Shown here piece after piece: positions 37,390-46,780 of a stretch of DNA of 64,000 nt. How positions within the stretch are numbered: position 1 is the first letter of the stretch; every line of letters begins with the position of its first letter. Both the position numbers and the translations under genes were made by a program. The stretch is taken from NCBI GenBank assembly GCA_019115765.1, contig DXCZ01000095.1, positions 1-64,000 of the forward strand, in the 5' to 3' direction. This DNA comes from Candidatus Mediterraneibacter stercoripullorum. GTDB taxonomy: Bacteria; Bacillota; Clostridia; Lachnospirales; Lachnospiraceae. The notes below the pieces were generated by a model, which was not told the origin of the DNA, did no database searches, and saw only the letters and a program-made list of their open reading frames with translations.

Positions 37390-38163
37390 CTACCGCATAT
37401 CCTTTATTTTTTCATAGGGAATGTTGCCTCCGAACAGGTCAAGGGCGCTTCCAATGGTAAAGTCCAGTCTGCCTCTGCTTACATTACGGAACTGCTCCAG
37501 GTCATCCAGGGAGCCGATTCCTCCTGCGTATGTAACCGGGATCTGATCCCATTCCGAAAGCATACGCACGAGTTCTGTTTCCATTCCAGATCTCTTTCCT
37601 TCCACGTCCACCCCATGGACCAGAAATTCGTCGCAGTATCCGGCAAGCCTGTTCAAAACTTCATGTGTCAGCCGCATATCCGTAAACTTCTGCCACCGGT
37701 CGGTTACTACATAATAATGCCCGTCTTCTTTTTTACGGCAACTCAGATCCAGGACCACATGTTCTTTTCCGGCACGATCAGCCAGGGCCTCCAGATTTTC
37801 TTCGTGAAATACTCCATTCTGGAATACATAGGATGTCACGATCACATGACTTGCGCCTGCTGCCAGATATTCCTTTGCATTGTCGGCAGTAACGCCGCCG
37901 CCTGCCTGCAGTCCGCCTGGATATGTATGCAGTGCATCCAGAGCCTGCTGCCTGGTACGCCCGTAATATTCTGAATCCCTGGAATTCAGCATGATCACAT
38001 GTCCGCCTTTCAGTCTGTCTTTCCTGTACAGTTCTGCATAGAAAGAAGCGCCCAGTTCCGATGAAAAATTAGTCTTTGCCTTATTGCCTTCGTCTTTCAG
38101 GCTTCCTCCTACGATCTGCTTTACCTTTCCATTATGTATATCGATACAGGGTCTGAATCTCAT
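37390..38163 (-). CDS. hisA: Eukaryote-type HisA (ProFAR isomerase)
   Basis: It isomerises ProFAR to PRFAR in histidine synthesis, using a TIM barrel. The 257 aa protein has the start MRFRPCIDIHNGKVKQIVGG, the glycine loop LQAGGGVTADN and the late phosphate loop VTYAGGIGSLDDL. This form resembles the fungal/plant HIS6 branch rather than standard bacterial HisA and occurs in some Clostridia. No other his gene is in the window. It is flanked by strong hairpins, so it is a single-gene unit. Confidence 0.88.
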   Translation of the reverse strand: MRFRPCIDIHNGKVKQIVGGSLKDEGNKAKTNFSSELGASFYAELYRKDRLKGGHVIMLNSRDSEYYGRTRQQALDALHTYPGGLQAGGGVTADNAKEYLAAGASHVIVTSYVFQNGVFHEENLEALADRAGKEHVVLDLSCRKKEDGHYYVVTDRWQKFTDMRLTHEVLNRLAGYCDEFLVHGVDVEGKRSGMETELVRMLSEWDQIPVTYAGGIGSLDDLEQFRNVSRGRLDFTIGSALDLFGGNIPYEKIKDMR

Positions 38164-38189
38164 ACTCTCTTCCTCCGTCTCATGACCCA

Positions 38190-38233
38190 GATCTGCCGCA
38201 GAACCGGTCAGACTCCCGGTTCTGCGGCAGATC
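38190..38233. terminator. Strong hairpin upstream of hisA
   Basis: GATCTGCCGCAGAACCG and CGGTTCTGCGGCAGATC form a perfect 17-bp stem. The T run (TCTTTTCC) lies on the plus-strand side, opposite to the flanking minus-strand genes. It may act on antisense transcripts or work bidirectionally. Confidence 0.65.
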
Positions 38234-38267
38234 TTTTCCTATCTTGCTTTTTTCATAACCATTTCAT

Positions 38268-38633
38268 TTATCGATTTGTATTATCCGTATCCTTCTGTAC
38301 CCCGTTGTCTTCGGTCAGATCATCTGCTGCCTTATCGACTCCGTCTGTCACGTCATCAGTCAGGTTGTCAACTCCGTCTGTAATATCATCCGTCACATTA
38401 TCAACTCCATCCGTCACGTCATCGACTGCATCATCAAGGACTCCGTTCCCCTCTGTAGCGTCATTCATATTGGGATCGTTTTTATTGGTCCCATCCATTG
38501 TCGATGAATCTCCACTCTGTCCGGACTGATCTGCGCCGTTATCCGCCTGATCCCTGCTGCTGCATCCTGTAGAGCCCAGCAGTACGAAGGCACAGGTAAG
38601 CAATAGCAGAAAATGTTTCATTTTCTTCAGCAT
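38268..38633 (-). CDS. Lipoprotein with 11-residue Asp-rich repeats
   Basis: The 121 aa protein has a lipoprotein signal peptide (MLKKMKHFLLLLTCAFVLL) with lipobox GSTGC, so it should be anchored outside the membrane. A Ser/Asp/Asn-rich linker follows, then three or four repeats of the pattern DDVTDGVDNVT (residues about 67-110). The 11-residue period and V/I/L spacing suggest an amphipathic hendecad helix, but the net charge is strongly acidic. Function is unknown. It is separated from the sigma-factor gene by 87 bp and could be co-transcribed. Confidence 0.75.
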   Translation of the reverse strand: MLKKMKHFLLLLTCAFVLLGSTGCSSRDQADNGADQSGQSGDSSTMDGTNKNDPNMNDATEGNGVLDDAVDDVTDGVDNVTDDITDGVDNLTDDVTDGVDKAADDLTEDNGVQKDTDNTNR

Positions 38634-38720
38634 AATATCTGTATCTCCCTTTCCATAAATATTGTTGTATTCATACTATCTGCATATTTCCAATATTTAT
38701 TCAGGAAAATAATTCTATTA

Positions 38721-39572
38721 TCAGTCTGTTGCTTTTGACCTCAGCTTCTCCATAGCCCTTGCCTCTATCTGCCGCACACGTTCTCTCGTGACACCAAGCA
38801 TCTCACCGATCTCTTCCAGGGTATGTGTCTGGCCGTCTTCCAGACCGTAGCGCAGACGGATCACATTCTGCTCCCTCTCGTTGAGAGAATTAAGCAGGTC
38901 ACTGACCTCCTCTTTCTGCGCGATCATATTAAGAGCCTCGTCCGGTGTTGCTTCGGATTTATCCTCCACCATGTCTCCCAGGATGTTTTCGCCGTCCTCG
39001 CCCACCGGAGTTTCCAGCGATACCGGATTCTGAAGATATGTCAGGATGTCTTTTACTTCGTCGACATTTTTATCTTTCAGTTTTTCGGCGATCTCCTCCG
39101 GCATCGGATCTCTCCCGAGGATCTGCTGCAGTTCTTTCTGTGCCTTCTGCACTCTCTTCATATTCTCAGCCACATGGACCGGCACACGGATTTCCCTGGA
39201 CTGCTGGTCGACCGCTCTCTGCATGGCCTCCCTGATCCACCACGCGGCATAAGTGGAGAACCTGTTTTCCTTCGTATAATCGTACTTCTCCGCCGCACGC
39301 ATCAGCCCCATATTTCCTTCCTGGATCAGGTCGAGGAAAGGAACACCTCTTCCTGTATAATGTTTGGCAAGAGAAACCACAAGGCGGAGATTGCCTTCTG
39401 CAAGCCGTTGTCTGGCTTCCTCATCTCCCTGTGAACTTCTGCGTCCCAGCTCTTTTTCTTCTTCCGCGTCAAGCAGCGGTATGCAGCCGATCTCCCGGAG
39501 ATATATTTTCAACGGTTCTGTAGCCTCTGTCCCCTCCGGTATCTTCAGTTCTCTTTCAGTATCCTGACTCAT
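38721..39572 (-). CDS. Short sigma-70 family RNA polymerase sigma factor
   Basis: The 283 aa protein has regions 1.2 to 4.2 but no region 1.1. Region 1.2 is [11 protein letters not shown]-like ([16 protein letters not shown]). Region 2 is [31 protein letters not shown] and [10 protein letters not shown], region 3 is [11 protein letters not shown], and region 4 ends [17 protein letters not shown]. The -10-binding region is close to SigA, so it probably reads ordinary promoters. Housekeeping RpoD is usually longer and lies next to dnaG, so this is likely a second, group 2-like factor. No anti-sigma gene is adjacent. Confidence 0.88.
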   Translation of the reverse strand: MSQDTERELKIPEGTEATEPLKIYLREIGCIPLLDAEEEKELGRRSSQGDEEARQRLAEGNLRLVVSLAKHYTGRGVPFLDLIQEGNMGLMRAAEKYDYTKENRFSTYAAWWIREAMQRAVDQQSREIRVPVHVAENMKRVQKAQKELQQILGRDPMPEEIAEKLKDKNVDEVKDILTYLQNPVSLETPVGEDGENILGDMVEDKSEATPDEALNMIAQKEEVSDLLNSLNEREQNVIRLRYGLEDGQTHTLEEIGEMLGVTRERVRQIEARAMEKLRSKATD

Positions 39573-39626
39573 ATATGCCTCCCTTTTTTGCTTTTTTCAG
39601 GTTGTACCGCTGCTTCACGCAGCCCG

Positions 39627-41391
39627 TCATAATTTCTCTGTCAGCTCACCGTTTCTGTATGCCGCCAGAAGCCGTTCCAGATCTTTTACCTGTTCTCTCA
39701 GCTCACGTCCCACATCCGTATCTCCTACCAGCACTCTGTCATAGAGCCGCTGTACCACTACAGTTTCCGAATGGATGTCATTTTCCTTCCTCACGGCATC
39801 TTCTGTCGACTCAAAAGGCTCATGTGCAACGATCCTGAGCCCGTAGGAATTATAGATCAGCGTATAGCCCGCAATCCCCGTCTCTTTCTGATATGCCCTG
39901 GAAAATCCACCGTCTATGACCATGACCTTGCCGCCGCATTTGATGGGGCTCTCTCCGTCTTTGCGCTTCACCGGAACATGCCCGTTCACGATATGGGCGG
40001 TAGCCGGATCAAGGCCGAATTCTCTTAGGATCCCGTCTATGACCTTTTCATTCTCGATCAGAGAATAATAAGGATTCTTCTTTTCAACATGTGTCTCCTT
40101 CTCACTCAGGAAATATCTCTCGAAGGTAGCCATCCTGTTTTTCCCAAACAGCGGTGAATCCGGATGCAGCCAGATATACCACATGATATCCTTTCCGTCC
40201 TGCCGCTCCTTCTTATCCAGAGCAAAAAATCCTTTTCTCACATAGCTGTCAAGGACATCGTAGAGTTCCCGGCCTCTGTACATCTTCCCGAAGACCTCCA
40301 CTTCCTTGAGACTGCCATCCTCATTTAGCGGCACGCAGCCGTGATAAAGCAGATTGTCATTATAAACTTTATACAGGCCTCCCTTTGCCAGAAGGAAATG
40401 CATATGCTGTTGGAGCTTCTCACATCCTGTAAACGCCGCCTCCAGTCTGCGCATGATCTCCTCTTCCTCTTCTGTCAAAGCGTAAGGATCCGCCGGATCT
40501 ACTGTCGGGAAATTCATGTCCAGCATCTTATATTCTTTGCCATAAATAGTAACTGTACCCTTTTCGAAATCAATCCTGTGAAGAAGCGCCCGGTCATCCA
40601 GATGAAATGTCGTCTGCCGCCGGATGATCTGTCCCTCCACTTTAAACTGAATAACCGATATTGCTTTGTGGATCCTCAGGTTCATCTGCATCTCTTCAGA
40701 ATCTGGTTTGTCCGGCACTTTAAGTTTGAAACAGGTGCATGGATCATCCTCATATGTCCTGAGGGCGAATGTGGCAAGCGGAAGCAGATTGACCCCGTAA
40801 CCATCTTCCAGGATATCGAGATTCCCATAACGGGCGCAGATCCGGATCGCATTTGCAATGCATCCCCACTGACCTGCCGATTCGTATGATCGTGGAAATG
40901 ATCTCATTGTAATAAGATTCCTTATCATGTACTTCTGCCTTTTCTGTGATCAATTCCTCGATCACATAGGCAAAATCTTTCGGCAGCGCTTTGCGCACCT
41001 TTGATCTTGTGTATTTGCTGGCAGCACGCTTTGCCACCTCAATAAGAAGGTACAGATGAACTCTGTACCAGTCATCCATATTCGTCTCTGTTCTCTTAAT
41101 TATATCCATTTTTGCCTTGGGATAGCAGATCAGAGTAGCAAGAGCTTTCTTATCCTTCAGGCTCATGGCATTTCCAAACACATCATCGATCTTTCTCCGG
41201 ACAGATCCCGAGCCATTCTTGAGCACATGGGAGAAAGCCTCGTATTCTCCATGTACATCTGTCAGAAAATGTTCCGTACCTTTCGGCAGGTTCAGGATTG
41301 CCTGAAGATTGATGATCTCTGTGGATGCGGCTGCGATCGTGGGATACAGGCCAGACAGCCGTTCCAGATATCTGGTTTCCAGATCTTTCAT
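39627..41391 (-). pseudogene. fbp: Class III fructose-1,6-bisphosphatase with internal deletion and frameshift
   Basis: The first frame (from ATG 41391) is the N-terminal part of Firmicutes class III FBPase ([15 protein letters not shown]). It breaks after NEIISTII near 40920. The second frame resumes at [17 protein letters not shown] and runs to a normal end (MVIDGGFSRAYQKETGIAGY). By comparison with the family some 60-70 codons between these points are gone, including the metal-binding GDIYDRG and GNHD motifs. The whole locus is about 588 codons against roughly 650-670 normally. With the active site removed the product should be inactive. An assembly error is possible. Confidence 0.85.
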
Positions 41392-41415
41392 AAATACCCT
41401 CCGATCATATCTGTT

Positions 41416-42171
41416 CTATCCGATCACATCACTCATATCGTACATTCCCGCTTCCTTCCCTGCAAGGAATTTTGCCGCTTCGATCGCACCCTTTCCAAAA
41501 ACGCTGCGGGAATAAGCCGTATGCTTAAACTCAATAACTTCGTCCGTTCCGGCAAAGATCACCTCATGTTCACCCACGATAGTCCCGCCCCTGACTGCTG
41601 AAATACCAATCTCTTTGCTGTCTCTTTTCTTTCTCACCTGGCTTCTGTCATATATATATGTATATTCTCCGCCAAGCGCATCATTGACCGAGTCCGCAAG
41701 TGCCAGAGCAGTCCCGCTGGGAGCGTCCAGTTTCTGATTATGATGCTTCTCTACAAGCTCAATGTCAAATCCCGCCGGAGCAAGCACTCTGGCCGCATCT
41801 TTAAGAAGCTTAAGCAGCAGATTGATACCCAGTGACATGTTCGCGGATTTCAGGATCGGAATCTTTTTCGAAATCTCGTTTACTCTGGCAAGCTGTTCAT
41901 CTGACAGTCCCGTTGTACACAGAACGACCGGCAGCTTTTTCTCCTCACAGTAGTCCAGAAGGCCGTCCATTGCTTTTGCAGTGGAGAAATCAATAACCAC
42001 ATCAGCTTCCACATCACACTTTTCAATGGAATCAAACACAGGATAATTGTTCGGCACCTCCGTATATGTATCAACTCCCGCCGTAATCTCTGCCGCATCA
42101 TCATTTTTCACAAGTTCTGTGATCATCTTTCCCATTTTTCCGTTACAGCCGTGCATGATTATTTTTATCAT
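41416..42171 (-). CDS. dapB: 4-hydroxy-tetrahydrodipicolinate reductase
   Basis: It is the lysine/diaminopimelate pathway reductase using NAD(P)H. The 251 aa length is typical of Clostridia. Features are the NAD site MIKIIMHGCNGKMGK, VVIDFST, the core SANMSLGINLLLKL, and the catalytic VEKHHNQKLDAPSGTA with the His-His and Lys. It lies 24 bp upstream of the fbp locus on the same strand and feeds cell-wall diaminopimelate. Confidence 0.97.
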   Translation of the reverse strand: MIKIIMHGCNGKMGKMITELVKNDDAAEITAGVDTYTEVPNNYPVFDSIEKCDVEADVVIDFSTAKAMDGLLDYCEEKKLPVVLCTTGLSDEQLARVNEISKKIPILKSANMSLGINLLLKLLKDAARVLAPAGFDIELVEKHHNQKLDAPSGTALALADSVNDALGGEYTYIYDRSQVRKKRDSKEIGISAVRGGTIVGEHEVIFAGTDEVIEFKHTAYSRSVFGKGAIEAAKFLAGKEAGMYDMSDVIG

Positions 42172-42298
42172 AGTCTTTCTCCTCTCTTTATCTCATGTTC
42201 CGGAGCAGGATTCTCTCCTTTCCGTACTTCATATTTTAAAGAATACCACATTTATTCCGGTATCACAATATTGTTATTTTGTTAACGGGAGACAGGAA

Positions 42299-42341
42299 AC
42301 AGGCCGGCGCAGCAGTACTTTTCACTGCTGTTCCGGCCTGT
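42299..42341 (-). terminator. Terminator after the ssb-like gene
   Basis: ACAGGCCGG-CAGCAGT and ACTGCTG-CCGGCCTGT form a long GC-rich stem with a short TTT tract on the minus strand. It separates the SSB-like gene from dapB. Confidence 0.75.
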
Positions 42342-42350
42342 GGATATCTC

Positions 42351-42980
42351 CTATTCGTCCAGACATTCCAGTTTGCTCACCGACACTTCATACGCTGTTC
42401 TTGTCTCTGTCTCCGTCTCAGAAAGTTTTTTCACATATTCCCTGCTCTGGATACGTCCCAGTATCCGGACATGCTCTCCGACCTCAAATCCGGACGCATA
42501 CCTTGCATTTCTTCCCCAGCAGATACACGGAATGTAGTCTGACTTGCCATAAGGCCGGTTTACCGCCAGCAGAAGATCAGCGATTTCTCTGCCCAGAGGC
42601 GTCTTCCTGTATACAGGCTTTTTGCACATGTAGCCTTCCAGCAGGATATGATTTGTCTTCGCCCCGTCAGGCTCCTCATCAATGAACTCCACTTCCCTCG
42701 CAAAAACAGACAGCACAAGTCTGTTTTTCTGTTCTTCATGACGGTTATAGGAGCGGAACTGTCCGGATACCATAATGCATTCTCCCCGGTAGTCCTGTGT
42801 GACATCCAGCAGCCGTTCCGAGATCATCACCGGGATCCGGTCGCAGGAGCTGCTCAGCCTCTTCACCCGGATATCTACCATGTAGAATCCTTCTCCGAAG
42901 ACTTCGTGGCTGTATGTAAACTCCGACACCACCTCACCGATAACCGTCACCTGATTGTTCTCAATAATCTTATCTGACAT
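42351..42980 (-). CDS. Single-stranded DNA-binding protein variant with two OB folds
   Basis: The 209 aa protein looks like two consecutive OB domains. The first (about 8-100) contains NQVTVIGEVVSEFTYSHE and ECIMVSGQFRSYN. The second (about 108-205) contains NHILLEGYMCKKPVYRKT, GREIADLLLAVNRPYG, YIPCICWGRNA and VRILGRIQSREY. The second resembles bacterial SSB most. The acidic C-terminal tip that recruits partner proteins in normal SSB is absent. It may serve a specialised DNA-binding role rather than replication. Confidence 0.75.
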   Translation of the reverse strand: MSDKIIENNQVTVIGEVVSEFTYSHEVFGEGFYMVDIRVKRLSSSCDRIPVMISERLLDVTQDYRGECIMVSGQFRSYNRHEEQKNRLVLSVFAREVEFIDEEPDGAKTNHILLEGYMCKKPVYRKTPLGREIADLLLAVNRPYGKSDYIPCICWGRNARYASGFEVGEHVRILGRIQSREYVKKLSETETETRTAYEVSVSKLECLDE

Positions 42981-43284
42981 AATTTATTTTCTCCCTTCCT
43001 CTGTTCGGTATTTTGAGTCACTACTAAATCTATGAACCGTATTCTCTCATTAGAACCTTATTTTTCCAGAATCGTTCGACGGCCTTTTCCGACAGAAATC
43101 GCAGCGGCTCAGCAAGTCTCGTTTATGAAATCGAACTGCGTACTTACTGCGGCTGATCAAGCCCGGCATCCCCCTTGTCAGCTGCACTTCTTCATAATAT
43201 GCTTGTAAATTCGGGATTTTGTGATAAAATAAAGCAGTTGCAGTATAATGGATTATGATTATTAGGAAAGAGTGTTGAATTAAT
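42981..43284. other. Intergenic region with candidate typA promoter
   Basis: This 304-bp gap lies between divergent genes. TTGTAA (43203-43208) with TAAAAT (43225-43230), and TTGTGA (43219-43224) with TATAAT (43244-43249), are overlapping promoter candidates for typA. The rest (43000-43200) shows no gene or strong hairpin that I can support. Confidence 0.45.
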
Positions 43285-45114
43285 ATGAAAATGAAACGAG
43301 AAGATGTGAGAAATATCGCTATCATCGCTCATGTTGACCACGGAAAGACGACGCTGGTGGATGAACTTTTAAAGCAGAGCGGCGTATTCCGCGAGAATCA
43401 GGAAGTGGCGGAACGTGTCATGGACTCCAATGATATCGAGAGGGAAAGAGGTATCACGATCCTCTCCAAAAATACAGCGGTGCATTACAAAGGGACAAAG
43501 ATCAATATCATCGACACCCCTGGTCACGCTGATTTCGGCGGCGAGGTGGAACGTGTCCTGAAGATGGTAAACGGTGTTATCCTTGTTGTTGATGCCTTCG
43601 AAGGAGCCATGCCCCAGACGAAATTCGTGCTCAGGAAAGCGCTGGATCTGAATCTGCCGGTTATTGTCTGCATCAATAAGATCGACCGGCCGGAAGCCCG
43701 CCCGGAATCTGTTATTGATGAAGTACTGGAACTTCTCATCGATCTGGGTGCCTCTGACGAGCAGCTTGAATGCCCCATCGTCTATGCCTCAGCCAAAGCA
43801 GGTGTAGCCGTACTTGATCTGTCTGATGAAGAAGTAGATATGAAGCCGCTCTTCGAGACAATCCTGAACTATATCCCCGCGCCTGAAGGCGATCCGGAAG
43901 CTCCGACCCAGGTACTGATCAGCACCATCGACTATAACGAGTATGTGGGACGTATCGGTATCGGCAAAGTAGACAATGGAACCATCGCTGTCAATCAGGA
44001 GATGGTGCTGGTCAACCACCATGACCCGGACAAGCAGGAAAAAGTAAAGATCAGTAAGCTCTATGAGTTCGACGGACTGGACAAGGTAGAGGTAAAAGAA
44101 GCAACCATCGGTTCTATCGTAGCCATCTCCGGCATTGCGGACATTTCCATCGGGGATACCCTCTGCTCTCCGGAAAATCCGGAGCCCATCCCCTTCCAGA
44201 AGATATCCGAGCCGACCATTTCCATGCAGTTCATTGTCAATGACAGTCCTTTCGCAGGTCAGGAAGGAAAATATGTCACATCCCGCCACCTCCGTGAGAG
44301 GCTGTTCCGGGAACTGAACACAGACGTCAGCCTGCGCGTGGAAGAGACTGACAACACCGACAGCTTCAAGGTGTCCGGACGCGGAGAGCTCCATCTCTCT
44401 GTACTGATTGAAAACATGCGAAGGGAAGGATACGAATTTGCCGTAAGCAAGGCTGAAGTTCTCTACAAGACAGATGAAAACGGCAAAAAGCTGGAACCCA
44501 TGGAAATCGCCTACATTGATGTTCCGGACGAATTTACCGGAGTCGTTATCGAAAAGCTGGGACAGCGTAGAGGCGAACTAAGAAATATGGGTGTCTCCAA
44601 CGGAGGCTATACAAGACTTGAGTTTTCCATCCCCGCCAGAGGCCTGATCGGATACCGCGGCGAGTTCCTTACTGACACAAAGGGCAACGGCATCATGAAT
44701 ACCGCATTTGACGGATATGAACCTTACAAGGGAGATATCCAGTACAGAAAGCAGGGCTCTCTGATTGCTTTTGAGACAGGTGAATCCGTAACTTATGGAT
44801 TATACAGCGCACAGGAGCGTGGTACACTGTTCATTGGCCCCGGCGAAAAAGTATACGCCGGAATGGTCATCGGACAGAACGGCAAAGCCGAAGACATCGA
44901 ATTGAATGTCTGCAAGACCAAACATCTGACCAACACCCGTTCATCAAGTGCCGATGAAGCGCTCCGCCTTACCCCGCCGCGCATTTTAAGTCTGGAGCAG
45001 GCATTGGATTTCATTGATACTGACGAGCTGCTGGAGGTTACACCGAAGTCTCTCCGCATCCGCAAGAAAATCCTTGACTCCCGTATGCGTAAGCGCAGTG
45101 CGATGAAACAATAG
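43285..45114 (+). CDS. typA: Translational GTPase TypA/BipA
   Basis: This ribosome-associated GTPase is linked to assembly and stress growth. Over 609 aa the G-domain motifs are G1 AHVDHGKTTLVDE, G2 in the RGITILSK segment, G3 DTPGHADFGG and G4 CINKIDRPEA. EF-G-like domains II, III and V follow, and the specific C-terminal domain contains SARGLIGYRGEFLTDTKG. The basic C terminus (RKKILDSRMRKRSAMKQ) fits ribosome binding. It is monocistronic. Confidence 0.97.
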   Translation: MKMKREDVRNIAIIAHVDHGKTTLVDELLKQSGVFRENQEVAERVMDSNDIERERGITILSKNTAVHYKGTKINIIDTPGHADFGGEVERVLKMVNGVILVVDAFEGAMPQTKFVLRKALDLNLPVIVCINKIDRPEARPESVIDEVLELLIDLGASDEQLECPIVYASAKAGVAVLDLSDEEVDMKPLFETILNYIPAPEGDPEAPTQVLISTIDYNEYVGRIGIGKVDNGTIAVNQEMVLVNHHDPDKQEKVKISKLYEFDGLDKVEVKEATIGSIVAISGIADISIGDTLCSPENPEPIPFQKISEPTISMQFIVNDSPFAGQEGKYVTSRHLRERLFRELNTDVSLRVEETDNTDSFKVSGRGELHLSVLIENMRREGYEFAVSKAEVLYKTDENGKKLEPMEIAYIDVPDEFTGVVIEKLGQRRGELRNMGVSNGGYTRLEFSIPARGLIGYRGEFLTDTKGNGIMNTAFDGYEPYKGDIQYRKQGSLIAFETGESVTYGLYSAQERGTLFIGPGEKVYAGMVIGQNGKAEDIELNVCKTKHLTNTRSSSADEALRLTPPRILSLEQALDFIDTDELLEVTPKSLRIRKKILDSRMRKRSAMKQ

Positions 45115-45260
45115 TTCCTCAGATACCCTCAGCAGGAAAATCATCTGCGCAGAGGTGATTCGTTCTATACATCGGGGCCGTTCCATGCTATAATATTTAC
45201 ATAATACAAACATAGAATTTACTTTGCTTGTGTTAAATATGAACAAAGGAGTTGAGCAGC

Positions 45261-45818
45261 ATGAATTTTATTATCAGTGGAAAAAATATCGAGGTAACAC
45301 CCGGACTGAAAGATGCTGTGGAGCAGAAATTAGGAAAGCTGGAAAGGTATTTCACTCCTGAGACAGAAATCATCGTAACACTCAGTGTGGAGAAGGGCCG
45401 CCAGAAGATCGAGGTAACCATCCCCGTTAAAGGCAGCATTGTCCGCTCCGAGCAGACAAGCAGCGACATGTACGTATCCATTGATCTTGTGGAAGAGGTC
45501 ATAGAACGTCAGCTTCGGAAGTACAAGAACAAGCTGGTGGCAAGGAGCCAGGGACATCCCACAGCTTCCGCCACACCGAACAGCTTCAAAAAGGAATTCG
45601 TGGAATCTGAGGAAGAACCGGCGGAGGATGACGAGATCCGTATCGTTCGTACTAAACGTTTCGGCATCAAGCCTATGTTCCCGGAGGATGCATGCATCCA
45701 GATGGAACTCCTTGGTCACAGTTTCTTCGTATTTTCTAATGCGGAGACAGATGAAGTCAATGTAGTTTACAAGAGAAAGGATGGTTCTTTCGGACTGATC
45801 GAACCGGAATTTTCTTAG
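45261..45818 (+). CDS. hpf: Ribosome hibernation-promoting factor, long form
   Basis: It dimerises 70S ribosomes into inactive 100S particles in stationary phase. Residues about 1-100 form the HPF/YfiA fold (FIISGKNIEVTPGLKDAVEQ). An acidic linker follows (SEEEPAEDDE), then the C-terminal dimerisation domain (RTKRFGIKPMFPEDACIQME, GHSFFVFSNAETDEVNVVYK). The 185 aa length is the Gram-positive long form. ATG 45261 is chosen over the TTG at 45252, which overlaps AAAGGAG. Confidence 0.96.
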   Translation: MNFIISGKNIEVTPGLKDAVEQKLGKLERYFTPETEIIVTLSVEKGRQKIEVTIPVKGSIVRSEQTSSDMYVSIDLVEEVIERQLRKYKNKLVARSQGHPTASATPNSFKKEFVESEEEPAEDDEIRIVRTKRFGIKPMFPEDACIQMELLGHSFFVFSNAETDEVNVVYKRKDGSFGLIEPEFS

Positions 45819-45864
45819 AACTGGAATGAATAATTTTTCTAAATGAATAGTTGTTTCACTTACA

Positions 45865-45895
45865 GGGGGAGCTGCCGGCGGCAGCTCCCCCTCTA
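45865..45895 (+). terminator. Terminator after hpf
   Basis: GGGGGAGCTGCC and GGCAGCTCCCCC form a perfect 12-bp stem with a 3-nt loop; a short T-rich stretch follows. Confidence 0.8.
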
Positions 45896-45901
45896 TAATT
45901 A

Positions 45902-45945
45902 CAGGCACGCGGGACTCGTGCCAGCTTTAGACAATATGTCAGAAG
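45902..45945 (-). repeat. Possible degenerate copy E of the dispersed repeat
   Basis: The stretch GCACGCGGGACTCGTGCCAG, followed by CTTTAG, resembles the plus-strand reading of copy B around 12679-12703, with several changes. It has a GGCACG/CGTGCC hairpin. The likeness is limited and could be chance. Confidence 0.3.
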
Positions 45946-45961
45946 CGACCGATAGTTCTTA

Positions 45962-46615
45962 TCACTCCTGAAAGACGCGGATTCCCTCATCTGTATCTGC
46001 AAACCAGCACTCCTCTACTGTCTCAATGCCTGCCTTACCGCCTGTTCCCTCTGTAATCTCATCCCGGAAAGCCTTTTCCTCTGCATCCGGGACAAGCACT
46101 TCAAGTTCAACCTTCTCCGTATACACACTGTCCGCTAGATACAGACCTCTCTGTCCGATCATATACTGGATCTTCCCGAGCAAAGTGTAATCTGTGCTGA
46201 TCCGAATCCGTGATCCATGTATCTTCTCAATAATACTGCTCTGCCGGAGGCCCTCCGCCGCTGCTTCTGTATAGGCGCGCACAAGCCCGCCTGTTCCCAG
46301 AAGAGTCCCTCCGAAATAGCGGGTAACAACTACAAATACATCTGTCAGATGGTTTCCGCGTATCACCTCTAGAATAGGCTTTCCGGCTGTCCCCGCCGGC
46401 TCGCCGTCGTCACTCATCCGTTCCAGACATGGGGTCCGACCAGTCACATAAGCCCAGCAGTGATGCCGGGCGTCCCAGTACTTCTTTCTGGTCTCCTCAA
46501 GGTAAGACATGGCCTCCTCCTCTGAAGAAACCGGGAAAACTTCCGCGATAAACCGGGATTTCTTCTCTATGATTTCCCCAGAGCCGCCTCTGTATACTGT
46601 ATGATAACTTTTCAA
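45962..46615 (-). CDS. YigZ/IMPACT family protein
   Basis: The 217 aa protein has the N-terminal IMPACT domain (EKKSRFIAEVFPV, ARHHCWAYV, SDDGEPAGTAGKPIL, VVVTRYFGGTLLGTGGLVRAY). A ferredoxin-like C-terminal DUF1949 domain follows. Relatives regulate translation or proteolysis in eukaryotes; the bacterial role is not settled. All conserved motifs are intact. It is convergent with hpf and stands alone. Confidence 0.95.
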   Translation of the reverse strand: MKSYHTVYRGGSGEIIEKKSRFIAEVFPVSSEEEAMSYLEETRKKYWDARHHCWAYVTGRTPCLERMSDDGEPAGTAGKPILEVIRGNHLTDVFVVVTRYFGGTLLGTGGLVRAYTEAAAEGLRQSSIIEKIHGSRIRISTDYTLLGKIQYMIGQRGLYLADSVYTEKVELEVLVPDAEEKAFRDEITEGTGGKAGIETVEECWFADTDEGIRVFQE

Positions 46616-46780
46616 TATGCTCTCCTCCTGATCTATGCTGTATCTACTATATCAGATTGCAGTCAAATTCGGAAGAATTTCTTAAATTTGCAGCTTCAAT
46701 TGTGAAGTTTTTATTTTTTTCTTTATTTAAAAGAGCATCTTTGTTATAATCATAAGAGTGGGTAAAGGAGGATGTAATTC

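Noticed and set aside
43050-43325. Hydrophobic minus-strand frame upstream of typA
   Set aside because: It overlaps the typA start and promoter and has no supported start; the composition is explained by AT-rich DNA.
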